A stretch of DNA of 64,000 nucleotides from Hyaloscypha bicolor E (Eukaryota > Ascomycota > Leotiomycetes > Helotiales > Hyaloscyphaceae). The DNA lies in assembly GCF_002865645.1 (NCBI RefSeq), contig NW_020194644.1, forward strand, positions 975,741-1,039,740. The letters are read 5' to 3'. The notes under the pieces are model-generated. The model made no database searches and was not told the DNA's origin. It saw only the letters and a program-made list of their open reading frames with translations. Position numbers and translations under genes: made by a program. Below, piece after piece: positions 38,231 through 51,400 of this stretch (its first letter is position 1; each line of letters starts with the position of its first letter).

Positions 38231-38643
38231 GGCAACGCAGATGAGGAAGGTGGAAGAGATCTAGCGGCTGGAACGTGGAATGGATGGGGCACAACGATAG
38301 TGCAGGTTCTGATTGGTTATGTTTGGTGCCGACGCAGCAGATCACCCGCCGAACACGTGCAGCACCACACCAGGGCTGAATGTTACGATGATTGAGAAGC
38401 TAAGGAGCAGCATTGAATATGATCGGAGAAGCCTGTTGAATTTGTCAGTACTGCAAGCCCCTGGTCGGGACTGGGTATATAGTCAGCGATCCCCTACTGT
38501 ATTCTAGAATAATGAGAACATGATGGTCAACCAATCAGAGCACCAAAAACATCAGTTCGCGCTTTGGATCACAACACACGTCGGCATCGCTCCTCAGGAT
38601 GTGGTGCTAGCCCGTCAGGCAGAAAATGAATTATGAGATATAA

Positions 38644-41238
38644 TCAGACTAATACAAATTGTTGTAGGGGGATGTTGCAACGCTGCTGGTGTTCGATCGC
38701 AGCGCCATGCATATAGTCCTGGAGATAGCATTCTCCAATGAATTCATACTGCACGGTCATATCAAGTTGTCTCCCACATTCCTCCCTTGCCCTCAGTATG
38801 AAAGGAACAGGTCCTCCGCACAGAATGACTATGATATCATTTGGCTGCGTCTTTGGTGGGCATAGTCCAAGAGAGCCATCTGAAGTTCTGAACAAAGGAG
38901 TCCCATGACATGGAAATGACCAACGATTCCCGAAATTGATTCCTCTAGTATCCCACGGAACTTCGTCGGGTAGCGTATCTGGCGGTGTATCCCAATGAGA
39001 AAAATAATGGTCCATGTATAACACTTTCTCTTCCTCTTTTCGAAGTTGATCATTGGTATTGCCAAAATTCCAAGTTCCGTATGATCCAGCAGGATCAAAC
39101 AATCTGATATAGGCGCCATAAAGCTCGTCTTCTTCTGCCTTGTAAAACGGGTAGCGGTGGGTTGATGCAACAACACCAATTCTCAGACCAGTAAGGCTCA
39201 ACTGTGAACTCGTAATATCCGAAGATTCTAGCGAGACAAGTGTATTGCCGGCTGCTTTATACAAGCGGGACATCCCAAGCGTTCTTTTTGCCCATCTACC
39301 ATCGCCTTCATGCCAGAGTGCCCAGGAAGGGTGATCCACTGGCAAGGTGCTTTGTTTTGACATTGAAGAGGCACTGCAACCTAGTTCTTGCCAAGTTCGA
39401 CCGGTGAGCGCGTGGATAGCAGACAGAATGACAAGTGACTTATGTTTTAAAATCCACCAACGGGTGAAGTCAACGAAGGTTTCGCTAGTAGTCTTGGTGT
39501 AATCCGAGCGGAGCGCCAATGGTGTGGGATTGGTACCCTGGGTCTCTTGACACATGCCCAGTAAGGAGTAGATCTTGTCTCTTGGATCAGTTGCATTTAA
39601 ACTTATACTTTCAAGGATCAAGTCCAATAACTCAAGGCAGGGAAGCTGTTCCGACGTTTGCGCTATGTTTCGTATTTCTTGTCCGACTCCTGGGTTCCGT
39701 TTTCGTGCGTCTTCTTCGACCTCTAAGTTACGAACTCCAGCGAGCTTTGTCCAAATCGAGGGTAGCGTGTGGAGATTAAATCCTGGGAACCCTCCGCCAT
39801 GGGCTTCTAACATCCAGAGGTTTGTTTGGATGATGGATTCCCACGGTACCGTATCATTTCCACAAGAAGCAATAGCCTTGCATGCTTTCCAAACTTCTTG
39901 CAGTACCCAAACCCGACCAAACCAGGGGTAGTTGAATAATTGTGATATATCCTTTAGTATTTTGTAATATGCAGTTCTGGAATCTTCACCATATTGCGCA
40001 CCCCAATGGAGGTCTCGGTCAGATACGTCCCGAATTAACGCCATTGCTCTGGTGGAAGCTGCGTCACTTTCTCCCAACCATACACATACCAAATCCGCAC
40101 GTGAATAAATATCCCCCATCATGTCTACTTGTGCCCCTCGCTCTTGAAGGTCACTTTGGTTGATGCAAACTGAATCAACCCAGAGAGTTCTGCTTCGACC
40201 ATCGGAGTGTCGCAGGTGCCTCAAGGCACCATGAAGGCTACTCGTGATTGCGAAGACTTGATGTTGAGCGGAGCTTTCTAAAGTACTTGTATGTGAGAGC
40301 TTGATTTTTCTGGTGTCAGCCATGTTCCCCCAACAGTAGGACAAAGCCTCGAAGACTGGGGCAGGGCTTTTTGTAAGCGACGATGTGATTAGGTAACAGC
40401 AGATGGGATCTTCCAATAAACCTGGCTGGAGAACGAGAAGGCGCAGCTCTTGACGGTCTCTGTCTAATTTTTGGTAGTGTTGATAGTCATTTTGAATTGC
40501 CCTGACTGTCTGTGTAAGGTCTTTGGCAGGCATGGTGGTGGAACTGATCGCGGCCTTAATCATCCTGCAATGAAGATCAATTCGAGCGGATTCAACATAG
40601 TTGACCCAACACTTCCACTGAGCTCTCGGAATGATCCGGATTATGTCCCCACTTTGAATCCGTCCTATCCACTGCCGCTGAGATTCATCTGCGGTGCACA
40701 AATCCCAGGTGATGGTATGTGTTTTGAATTCAGAGTTGGCAGTTACGTTGCACTGGATCAAGTTCCGGGGAATACGATCAAGTCCGGCAGGTGTCGACAC
40801 ACTAGCCTCGAACCAAGTATATGAGCCTTCGTATGTCCCCACGAACTCGGGCTCGCCACAAAAGCCTGTGAAAGTGAGTCGGTCTACTGTGATGATGGAT
40901 AGCACCCAACTAACCCTGATCGTGGGATCTAGTTATGAATTCGATGCGGTGAATTTCCTCTAGCCCGCCAGGGACTTGGAGCTCGATGTATGGTTTTCCT
41001 GGGCAATACCTTGAAATGCGGACCAACTCTTCACGACTTGCGCTATATACCCGGAATTGAGATCTTAAATCTGTTAATCAAATGCTACACGAGATTTTGA
41101 GCGGAGTGGATACCCCTGCAGCGCAATGGGACACAAAGTAGAACCACTCCGAGGCATAGCTGCTGAGATTACGGTGTTCGACAAGTTGTCACCAGGAGGG
41201 CGCTGTTTCTTGAAATCCTTTTTCAACATTTTGCTCAT
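38644..41238 (-). CDS. HET-domain protein (heterokaryon incompatibility)
   Basis: The HET domain lies about residues 235-390: FEALSYCWGNMADTRKI, RTLWVDSVCINQSDLQERGAQVDMMGDIYSRADLVCVWLGE, then FGRVWVLQEVW. An N-terminal domain (GTYEGSYTWFEASV...LCTADESQRQWIGRIQSGDIIRI) precedes it, as in several ascomycete HET proteins. The uninterrupted frame is 40905-38644, but the homology extends upstream. A 49-nt intron (40866-40914) and a 50-nt intron (41064-41113) link exons 41238-41114, 41063-40915 and 40865-38644 into 831 aa beginning MSKMLKKDF. The C-terminal 300 residues lack a recognised domain. No stop or frameshift is seen, so the gene looks functional despite lying between a helicase relic and a retrotransposon cluster. 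HET domains trigger programmed cell death after fusion of unlike hyphae. Confidence 0.92.
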
Positions 41239-41647
41239 GTGGCTAAGGGTCGTGAGACTACTTCGATTTAAGGCTAGCGGTGTGCCTTTTTATGTACGAG
41301 TGAGACTTCACAGGAGGAGAATTTCGAGCTAACAGCGACTAGAGCGATAATATATTGCTTTTGACCACGAGGCTGCAAGGCGTCGAAACCAGATGCGGAC
41401 TAAATGGGATGAGGTCGCAGTTGACACGTCATCTTGGTTACACAAAGCCTTGATGCACTGTACAGGGTGGATAGCCCATTCAGAATGCAGTAATATTTAC
41501 TACATGCACGACTTATATAATCCCGACTACGGAGGTACAGCCCATAAGTATTGTAGTAGCGCTAGCAGGGATCTCACTTTGCTCCCCTTGCATCACAACC
41601 ACAACGCATCACTAAAATATGAAAAAGGAAAAGTGTATAGTCCTCCT
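41239..41647. other. Short normal-composition strip between the HET gene and the copia LTR
   Basis: It holds the HET promoter region; no gene is recognised. Confidence 0.5.
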
Positions 41648-41994
41648 TGTTGAAATTAGGGGCCTGAGGCCCCTAATAGGCTTAGTAAGCCCTGGAACCG
41701 AACGCCATGGGGCTGTGCACTAGCTTAATACACTGTCCAGCTGGAATACCCTGTATGGCTGGAATACCCTGTATAGCTGGAATACCCTGTACAGCTGGAA
41801 TACCCCGTATAGCTGGAATGCCCTGTATAGCTGGAATCGGTTCAGCTGGCATAGGGGTTTAGTGCATGTAATTTAGGGGGTTCAGGGTTATATATACGGG
41901 CTACTTACCACTGTAGAACAGCAGTCAATTCAGTACGTTTTACTTGGTTTACATTGCAAGCACGTGACCCTAGCTTCTTTACTTAGCTAGTTCA
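41648..41994 (+). mobile_element. 5' LTR of Ty1/copia retrotransposon
   Basis: 347 bp beginning TGTTGAAATTAGG and ending TTCA, directly followed by a primer-binding site. The same sequence, heavily C-to-T and G-to-A mutated, starts at 59447. It contains an 18-bp tandem array. This copy has near-normal base composition, unlike the 3' copy. Confidence 0.88.
41739..41840 (+). repeat. 18-bp tandem repeat in the copia 5' LTR
   Basis: Five full units of AGCTGGAATACCCTGTAT plus a partial sixth. The 3' LTR carries six full RIP-mutated units at about 59536-59655, so unit number differs between the two LTRs. Confidence 0.9.
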
Positions 41995-41997
41995 ATA

Positions 41998-42007
41998 GGT
42001 TATGAGC
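41998..42007 (+). other. Primer-binding site (initiator tRNA-Met half molecule)
   Basis: GGTTATGAGC, four bases past the LTR end, is complementary to the anticodon arm of initiator tRNA-Met (GCTCATAACC). Half-tRNA priming is known for copia-type elements. Confidence 0.7.
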
Positions 42008-42185
42008 ACCGGACGCTACCTCTACGCACTATAAATTACTGAATCGGCTTACTAGCATCTACCGGAAATATCCTTCAGAAGTATACTATGGAAGACGACT
42101 TTAGTGTGGAGAAGCCCCGAATCGCCAGGCTTATAGGGCCCAATTATAGGCCCTGGAGCGTTCAGGTACGTAGGCTTTTAATTAG

Positions 42186-42489
42186 TGTAGTACGGCAGGC
42201 CGTACTCTCCAAAAATCATGTTGTTTTGGCAGTTTTGAGATTTTGGTCACATAGCAAAGGCTGCGGCCTTTTGTATATAACTTGCGGGAATTATATAAGA
42301 AAGCTGGTTTTTCTATAGTCCTAGAGAATAATCCCTCCTTTATATTTAATTAATTATGCTTTTATATACTATATACTATTTATACTTTACTATTTATGCT
42401 TTTAATCTTATTATTTTATTATTAAGTTACGTTTTGTACTCTAGTATACTTTATATGGGTTTTTGTCTTATTATAGTTTCCTTCTTATA
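42186..42489 (+). mobile_element. 5' LTR of Ty3/gypsy element
   Basis: 304 bp starting TGTAGTACGGCAGGCC. It aligns end to end with 54847-55150; over the first 25 bp every difference is C-to-T or G-to-A. It is preceded by ATTAG, repeated after the 3' LTR at 55150-55154. Confidence 0.88.
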
Positions 42490-45400
42490 TATTTTATAAT
42501 AAGTAATATAGGGAAGATTAAAACTTTATAATTAAGGTAATACTCTTATAAAGTTTTAAGGAATATTTATAAGGCGGATTATTAGCTTAGTAAGTTTAGG
42601 GAAAAAAGGGCTATTATAATATCTTAAGCCTAAGGCTAAAATATTAAGGATATATAAGTATTAATCTTAGTATCTTATATTAATTTCCGATATATCTAGT
42701 AACTTGAATATAGGTTAGTTATAAGATATAATTACTAGTATAGTATATAGAAGTAATAGAAATAGAAGCTAATTATAAAAAAAAAAGAAGTAGAAGAAAT
42801 GAAATATGAAATATTATACTAAGATAATATAAGTCAAATCTTAGTTAGAAATAGACTTTAATACTCGGAAATAAAGTTATATTATTAATTTATATATTAT
42901 TTTTAGTTATAGTAAAGACTAAAATAAAGATAGAATTAGTTTTAGTAGAAAAGCTTATTTCTAAATCCGAAAAAGATATCTAAAAGAGAAAATACTTTTA
43001 ATTTTAAATAAAATAATAAATAGGAACCAGAAATAAAAATTAAAAAGAAATCGGAAATAAGAAATTATATAGATAATCTAGAGAAGCTTTTAGAGAAAGG
43101 AAAGAATACTAAATAAAAATAAAAAAGAGAATTCGGAAAAATTAAAGAAATTAGCGAAATTATATTTATTATTTTTATTATTACTTTTAATAATATTATT
43201 AGATATATCTAGTTTAGTAAAATTAAGAGAAAATACTATAGGTATTAAGCTAATAAAATAGAAATAAAACTAGAAAATCTATTACCTTATTACTACTAAT
43301 ACTAAAATTCAAATCTAGACTATATTTATTATTATTAACTAGTTTCTTTTAAATCCCGGTTCCCAAATTAAAAGATATATTTAAATAGCAAGTTAGCTTT
43401 TTAGAAATCTTATTAGTAATAATATTAGATATAGAAACTCTATAATTAATTATAAAAGAAATTATTAAGATTAATATAACTAAGAATATATATATACTAG
43501 TATTAGATTTAAACTTATTATTTATAGAAGCTTTTAAAATATTATAGTTTTTAAAAAAAACTTTCTATATTCTTGAAATAATATATAAATATATATAAGA
43601 ATTATTATATCTCTTTTATTTATAAGAATTAAATTAAGGCTATACCGGAATATTATACTAATAATTTAGGAAATTATTAGGAAACTAAGTTCTTTAAGGC
43701 CTTACTAAAGAAATTCCGAGAATATAACTAGGAAATATTTAAAATTAACTGCGATTTTCTTAATTAGATTATTATATAAGCCCAGAATAAAAAAATCTCT
43801 TCTAAGTCTTATATTAATATATTTAATAAAGTATTAAAGAAGTTATTAAAAAGGAAAGAAATAAATAAAATTACTTAGTATTAAGAATTTATAAGGGAAT
43901 TATTTATTCTAGTAAAAGATTATATTTTTAAGAATATAAACTTTAAGTCTATAAATATTTCTATTTATAAATATAATAAGATATATAAGAAAATAATAAT
44001 ATTTTATTAATATAAAAAAAAGAAATACTATTTTAATATTACTAATAATTCAGATATATTTAGATTTAGATAAGAATATTTAGATATAATAATTTATAAT
44101 ATAATTTCTAAACTAGAAAATAATTACTTTTTACTAGTTCCTTTTATTATATTTCCTAAAGCTACTATAGATATAAATAAGAAAAAAACCTAACTTATAG
44201 CTAATTATATAAAACTTACTAAAAGTAATAAACCTAAAAGAAATAATATTAACTAGCTAGTAAAAAGTTTAGAAAAACTATTTATTATTACTATAACTTA
44301 AAAGAACTTATAAAAATAACTTAATATAACTATTATTATAATTCGGGAAAATATCTATAGCCTATTTATATAATCTAGCTAACTATAGTAAATATAATAG
44401 TATTAATAGCCTAGTAAGTATAATTCGGGTTTTTAGAGAAAATATACTAGAAGTTATAATAGAGATTAAAGAAAATACTATAATAGCTATAATAATTAAG
44501 TTAGAATAAATAAAGAATTTAGATAATTATATTCTAGAAAAAGTTAGTCTCAAGTATAATTAGAAAATACTACTTAAATTAATATAGCGTATAATATAAA
44601 TTCAAAACCGAGAAAACAAATTTATTATAAATACTATAATAGAAATAAGAATAATAATATTAATCTAAAATATATTTATATTTCTTAGTTCTATTATTTA
44701 CTAATAAAAGAACTCATAAATTAAAAATATATTTACTAATTTAATAAAAGATAATATAAAGGGCTATTTAAGCCTAAATAAGAAAGTATTCCGTTTTTCT
44801 TTACTAGTAAATACTAGTAGTTTAACTAAATTATTTCCTAAGTCCGAAAAGAAGAATTTAATTATAACTTAAATATTTGATCTAAAAATATCTAGAGATT
44901 AATAGGAAATATTTAGTTTACTAGATAGAAAAAAGATAAGAGAACTAGCTAACCGGAATCTATATATAAAAGCAAGCAAGTTATATCTAGAGAATTTAAA
45001 CCGCTGCTTTATTTTAGAGGAAATTATATTAGAATTACTAATATTTTAGATTCTAGAATTAATAAATAATATTAAGATTTAGTTATAAATAGTATTTCTA
45101 TTAATATTATAATAGGTTTCTTATTAAGAAAAAAGAAAAAAGAGATAAAAATAGCTAAAGAGGGTTTCCGAAAAGAAGCTAAAGTAGAAGAAAAGCTATC
45201 TTATATAAGAGGCTAAAAGAATATTACTTTAAGAAATAATAAATAAAGAAATAGCCTAACTAAAAATATAAATATTAATATTTCCGGGAATAAATAGAAT
45301 AAATTAGAAACCTAGTATACTCTTAATTATAATAAATATATAATTCTTAAAGTTAATAATATTCTAATAAGATTATTAAAGAAAGTAATTATTTTATTTC

Positions 45401-48400
45401 TAAAGACTTAGAAAGAAACAAGAATATTTATTAATACTTTAAAAACACCAGATCTAATTATTATATTTTAGAACTAATAAATTAAAAATAATACTTCTTA
45501 TTATATTATTTTATAAATAGGAAATACTATTATATTAAGTATAATTAGATATACTAGAAAATTTATAAAGCTAGTAATTATAGCTTATATAATAAATAAA
45601 ATATTTAAGAAATTAGAAATACTAGCTTAAATATTTAATACTAATAGAATTCTTTAATTGAAAAGTAATAGTATTAATATTCGAATATTACTAGTTTATA
45701 AATATATTATATAATCTCTATATCTCTAATTTATATTTCAAGAACCTTAAGAAAGTATTAAATATAAAGAAATAATTAATATTAGAGCTAAAATTAATAT
45801 TTTCCTTAAAAAGATTTCTAGAAATATTAGTAAAATAGTATATAATACTATAAATTATTAAATATTTATTATTATTAGGGCTAAATTTGAATTTGCAGAA
45901 ATAGTAAAGCTTAGAGCTAAAATTATAAATAAAATAGAATATAAAGATATATTTTTCCTAGTTAAAAAAACTTTAAAGATCTTGCTTAATTAATTATTCT
46001 TAGTAAAAGTAAAAATAAATATTATATATAGAAGTAATAATTTATAAAATAAAAGATTTACTAATCCTAAAAATAACTAGAATACCTATATTATTATAAT
46101 TATTTTACTTTTAAAGAATACCGGAAAGTAAAAGAAAGTAATAGTTTAAAAATACTAAGCTTTTAAAATTAAGAAATTAAGTAATATAAAATAGGAAACT
46201 AAAAATAAAAAGAAAAAATAAAGCCTAGTATTATAACTAGTAGTAATATTAGGAGAAATAGGAAAATATTAGAATTTCTTACTAATTCTTTTATTTTGGG
46301 TTCAGGAATTTAGGAAATTAATATTATTTTTAGGGAAACTAAAATAAAAAAGGCTCTAGTTAGAATATTATTAAGAGTAGTTCCGGATTTAATAGAAAAA
46401 GAAATAAAAAAGATATTAAATAAAGATATTTCTAAAGAAAAAATAAAATAATATTTCTTAATAATAAAGAAATATATTTCCGAAACTATAAAACCTGGAA
46501 TCTAAAACTAGAAAGAATTCTGAAATATATAAGAGCTTAAGAAAGATATATTAGAATACTAGATAAAAAGGCATTCTTTATACCTAAATAGAAAGAAGCT
46601 AAATAAGAAAGTTATAAATTCCGGAGATTAGATAAAAAGAATACTAGAGAAAATAGCTATAGCTTTTAAAAAAAAGATAATAATTATAATTTATTTCTAG
46701 TTATAAAAGTATATAAGATAAAGAATAAAAAGATTTAACTAGTAAATACTAATAATAGAACTAGAGAAAGCCCTAGTAAATATCCGGACTAGTTTAAGAG
46801 ATCCAAAACTAGAAAATATTTATAGAAATATACTAGGAAATATAAGAACTACTTTTTATTAAGGATAATAACTATTTCAAGAAGTTTATAACTTATTCCG
46901 GACTATTTTAAATAATTAGATATTAGTAACTAGCTTTAGAAAAAGAAACTAGCTATATTCCGAGAATTAATAATTAATTAAGAAAATATAATTATATTTA
47001 ATTAGAAAGAAATAAGAAAAGTTTATAAAAATATTAGTTTATTTATTCTAATTAAAACTATTAAGTATAAGGCCTAATAAGAAAAGAATTTCTTATATTC
47101 TAAGGCTCTAGTACTAATAATAGTAAAAATACTATTAAAATATCTAGACTATAAAGTTCTTAAAAAATATAATAAACCTTATTAGAATTTATAATTCTTG
47201 GTTATAAAAAAGGTTACTAGAACTTATAAACTAATTAATACTATTATAAAAATGAATTTAGTAATTCTAATAAATACTAACCTATTTTTATTTATTAATA
47301 AGATCTTAAAGAAATTTACTAGTTATATTTATATTTCTCTAATTAATTTCTTTTCTAAATATAATTAACTTATACTAGATACTTATAGTAAAGATTTAAC
47401 TATATTTATAATACCTTTAGAACTATTAAGAATAATTATATTATTTTAGGAAGCTACTAATTCTATTATATAGTTTATATAAATTATTATAATTATTTTA
47501 GAGAATTTATTTCCTAAAATTACTATATTATTTATTAGTAATATTAGAGTTAAGAAACCTTATATAGATTATAATAAGTAGCTTATTTTATTTAGTATTT
47601 AGTATTTTATATTTAAATACCTTTAAAACCTAGATATAACCTTAGATAGAATTAAATAAATCAGAGCTAGTATTAGAGAAAAATTATAGTTCTATTATAA
47701 TAGTATAATTATTATTAGCTTTATTTATAGAATACTTAGAAAAAGCCTTTTAAGCTTAGGAATTACTAAGATCTTAAGATAAGAATATTATAATAATATA
47801 ACTAAAAATAAGGCATTTATTAGAATTATTATTTATTACTATATTTGAATTAAAGGCTTTATAATTATTACTAAACTTATTTACTACTTAATAAGAAAAG
47901 ATATAATATAGAAATAGAGTAATAAGTAAATATAAGCTATATAAATTTTTTAAGAAAAGCTTATTATTACTTTAATACTTTATAAGTTATATTATAATTT
48001 ATTAGAAAATTAGGGAATAATTATATTAGTAGTAAATACTAGCTTAGATAAATAAAGCGGAACTTTTAGTTAATATAATAATAAAGAAAAAAAGAAAGTT
48101 ATATAATATAAATCTAAAATCTGAAATAATACTAATATACTTATTATATAGCTAAGTAAAGCGGCTATAAACTTTCCTAGAGCTCTAGTTACTTACTAGC
48201 TAGTATGAATTTAATTATTTGACTTTAAAATTTAGTATATTAAAGGAACCAAATATATTATTATTAATATATTATTAAGATATTTATAATAAAAAGGTAA
48301 TACTAAAGATAATAAAAATATTAATAAATAATTAGTAATAAAGCTTAATATTATTAGAATAGTACTTATTAGATAGAAAGTTTAGTTAAAAGAAGTAGTT

Positions 48401-51400
48401 CTAGTTTAATTATATAATATTATTTTAAGAAATTAAATACCTAAAACCTTTATAAGATATTTGAATAATAGTATTTAGTTACTAGAAATTAATAATTAAA
48501 GCCTTACTATATCTAGAAGCAAATTAGTAGTATTAAAAAATAATAATATCCGGAAATTATATAATAAAAGCTATAGTCTTTTATATATAACTTCTAGTAA
48601 AATAGTAAATAATAATACTAACTCTTATATTTCACTTAATAACCCGATTATTTTATTAGATTCCCTAGATAATAGCTATTTTAAATAATACTAGAATATT
48701 ATATAATACTTTATAATACTTTTTAGACTAGAAGAAATATCTAGAATCAAGTTTCAAAAGTTAAATAAAGAAGCTTTAAATTATAATATAAGAGATTAAT
48801 TATTATAAAGAATTATATTTAAAGTATATCTACTTTAGCTTATTATTAATAATTAAGAATATAAAGAGATTATTATTAAAGAGCTATATAATAAGATTAG
48901 ATATACTAGAAAAAAAAGTACTTTTTATTTAGTAGCTAGTTATTATTATTAGAAAAGTTATTATAATTATATATAAAAGTATATTAGTATCTATAAAGTT
49001 TATTAATATAAGAATAAAAAAAGACAAGAAAAAGCTTTATATTTATTAAAAGTTATATTTCTTTTCTATTATATTAGAATTAATATAATTAAACTACTAG
49101 ATTATAAAAGATATAATTTATTAGTTATTACTAGAGATAATTTCTCAGAATAAGTTAAAGCTAGATTTTTAAAGAGCCTAACTAGTAAGAAAATCGCCAA
49201 GTTTATTTGGGAAGAAATTATTTATAGATATAATTTATTTAAGTAGCTTAAGATAAATAGCAGATCGGAATTTAAAGAAATAGTAATTTAGGAACTTAAT
49301 AAGCTAGGAATTAATAGAATTATTATTTTGGCCTATAATTTCAAAAGAAATAATATAATAAAAAGAGGATATTAACTAATTATTTAAGTACTTATTATAC
49401 TTATAATAAGTAAAAAGAAACCTTAAATAGATTTATTACTATATATTCTATTTACTAACCGAGTTATTATATATAAACTAACTGGATTTATTTTCTTTTA
49501 TATAATCTATAATAGAAAAGCTATACTATTTATAAAAATATGCTTTCTAATCTAAAGAATACTTAAATAAAATAAAGTTTATAATAAAGAAATATTTCTG
49601 GAAATATATATAAAGCAAATATAAATAAAAAATAAAAATATTAAAAAGGCCAGGGTAAAGAAGAATAGGAGATATTAAGAGAAAAGGAAGTAATTTAATA
49701 TTACTTATTAGATTTATTTAAAGCCTATTTCCAAAAAGAATCTAGTTCTTATATATAATATTAAATTAATAAATTAAAACAAGTTAAGAAATATAAAGCT
49801 ACTATATTATTAGCTTGGCCCGTATAAAGTAAGATATATAAATTAACTAAAAGAATACTATATACTAGAAAAGCTTAATAATACTATATTCTAATAAATA
49901 TATACTAGGAATTAATTTAAGTAATTTATTAAAAGAAATAAATTCTAGTACTTTTTTAAAAATAAAGTTAATAACTAATATATATCTATAAATAAATATT
50001 TTAAAACAGATATAAAATTAGAAAAGAAAGTAGTTATAGAATACTATAAGCAAAATAGTACTTAAGAAATTAAGAAAGCTACTAGTATTATTATATATAT
50101 TCTAGAATTACTAAAATTAGAAAAAGTAAAATATATTTTCTTTATAAAGAACTAGGAGAAAGTATATAATAATAAAAGCTTATTACTTTTAATTCTTTAT
50201 ATATCTTTTATTTTTTTTCTTTCCGATTATTATTTATAGCCTTTAGAGAATATTATTATTAAATTACTATTTTGGAAATTAAACGAGCTTTATTATTACT
50301 TATTTCTTATTATTATCTAATTATTATTACTAGATAATATTTTTAATATAAGATTCTATTACTAGATCTTGAGAATTAAATATAAAGTATTTCTTTTAGT
50401 ATAAAAATAAATAGAGAATTAAGAAGTTACCTTACAAATTCTTAATTCCGAACTATAGTACTTTCCAGAAAGTTCTTATAGTACAAATAGTTACTATATA
50501 TAGAAAAGAGAAAAGAAAAAAAAAAGAAGGCCTTTTATATATTTCTAAGAAAAAGGAAATATTAAACTAGAAGTTTTTTAGAAGCTTTAATTATCTTTTT
50601 AGCTAGCTATTCTTGCGGCTTATACTAGTTTAAAGCTTAATTATAATACTTATAGATTTCGACTTTAACTTAAACTACTATTATAAGTTTATTTATAATA
50701 TTTAAATAAACTTCCTAATTAGAAGTTATATATAAATAAAATAGCTAATTAGAAGCCTTATAAGAGAAAAGAGAAACCTTATTAAATCTAATAGTTATTT
50801 CCGAAAGTATTTAATAATATATAATTCTAGAAATCTCTTAAATATTAAATAAACTAAATCTGCCTATTTAAAGCCTATCTTATACTAGGAAACTTATCTT
50901 CTTTTTTATATAATTATAACTATACTTAAAACTTATATTAAGGTCTAGTTAATATATTATATATTTCTATTTCTATATAAAGAGAACTTCTCTTATATAA
51001 AACCTATTCCCTAATTATAATATTATCTTATTATTAGAAACTAATTACTTTTTTTTAAAAAGCTAGTATAATTTATTAATTCTTATTATTAATCTATTTC
51101 TTATTATTAAATATTATCTAAATAATTAGGAAGATATCTTTAACTTTATAATTCCTAATACTAATTTAGAATACTAGATTTTTCTATATTCTATATTAAT
51201 TTTAATATTAACTATTTTAAACTTAATAATAATATTATAAATCCTATTTATATTATTTTATAATTCTTTTTTTTAATAATTTCTAAAGCTTTTAATATTA
51301 CTTTCTTAAATATAAATATTATTTTAAAGTTCTAACTAATTAAATAGCCCTTTATTATATAAAATTAACTTTAATAAATACTAAATAAATATAATTAGCT

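Noticed and set aside
41739..41840. CRISPR-like array
   Set aside because: The 18-bp units are directly adjacent with no spacers and lie in an LTR; this is a minisatellite in a eukaryote.
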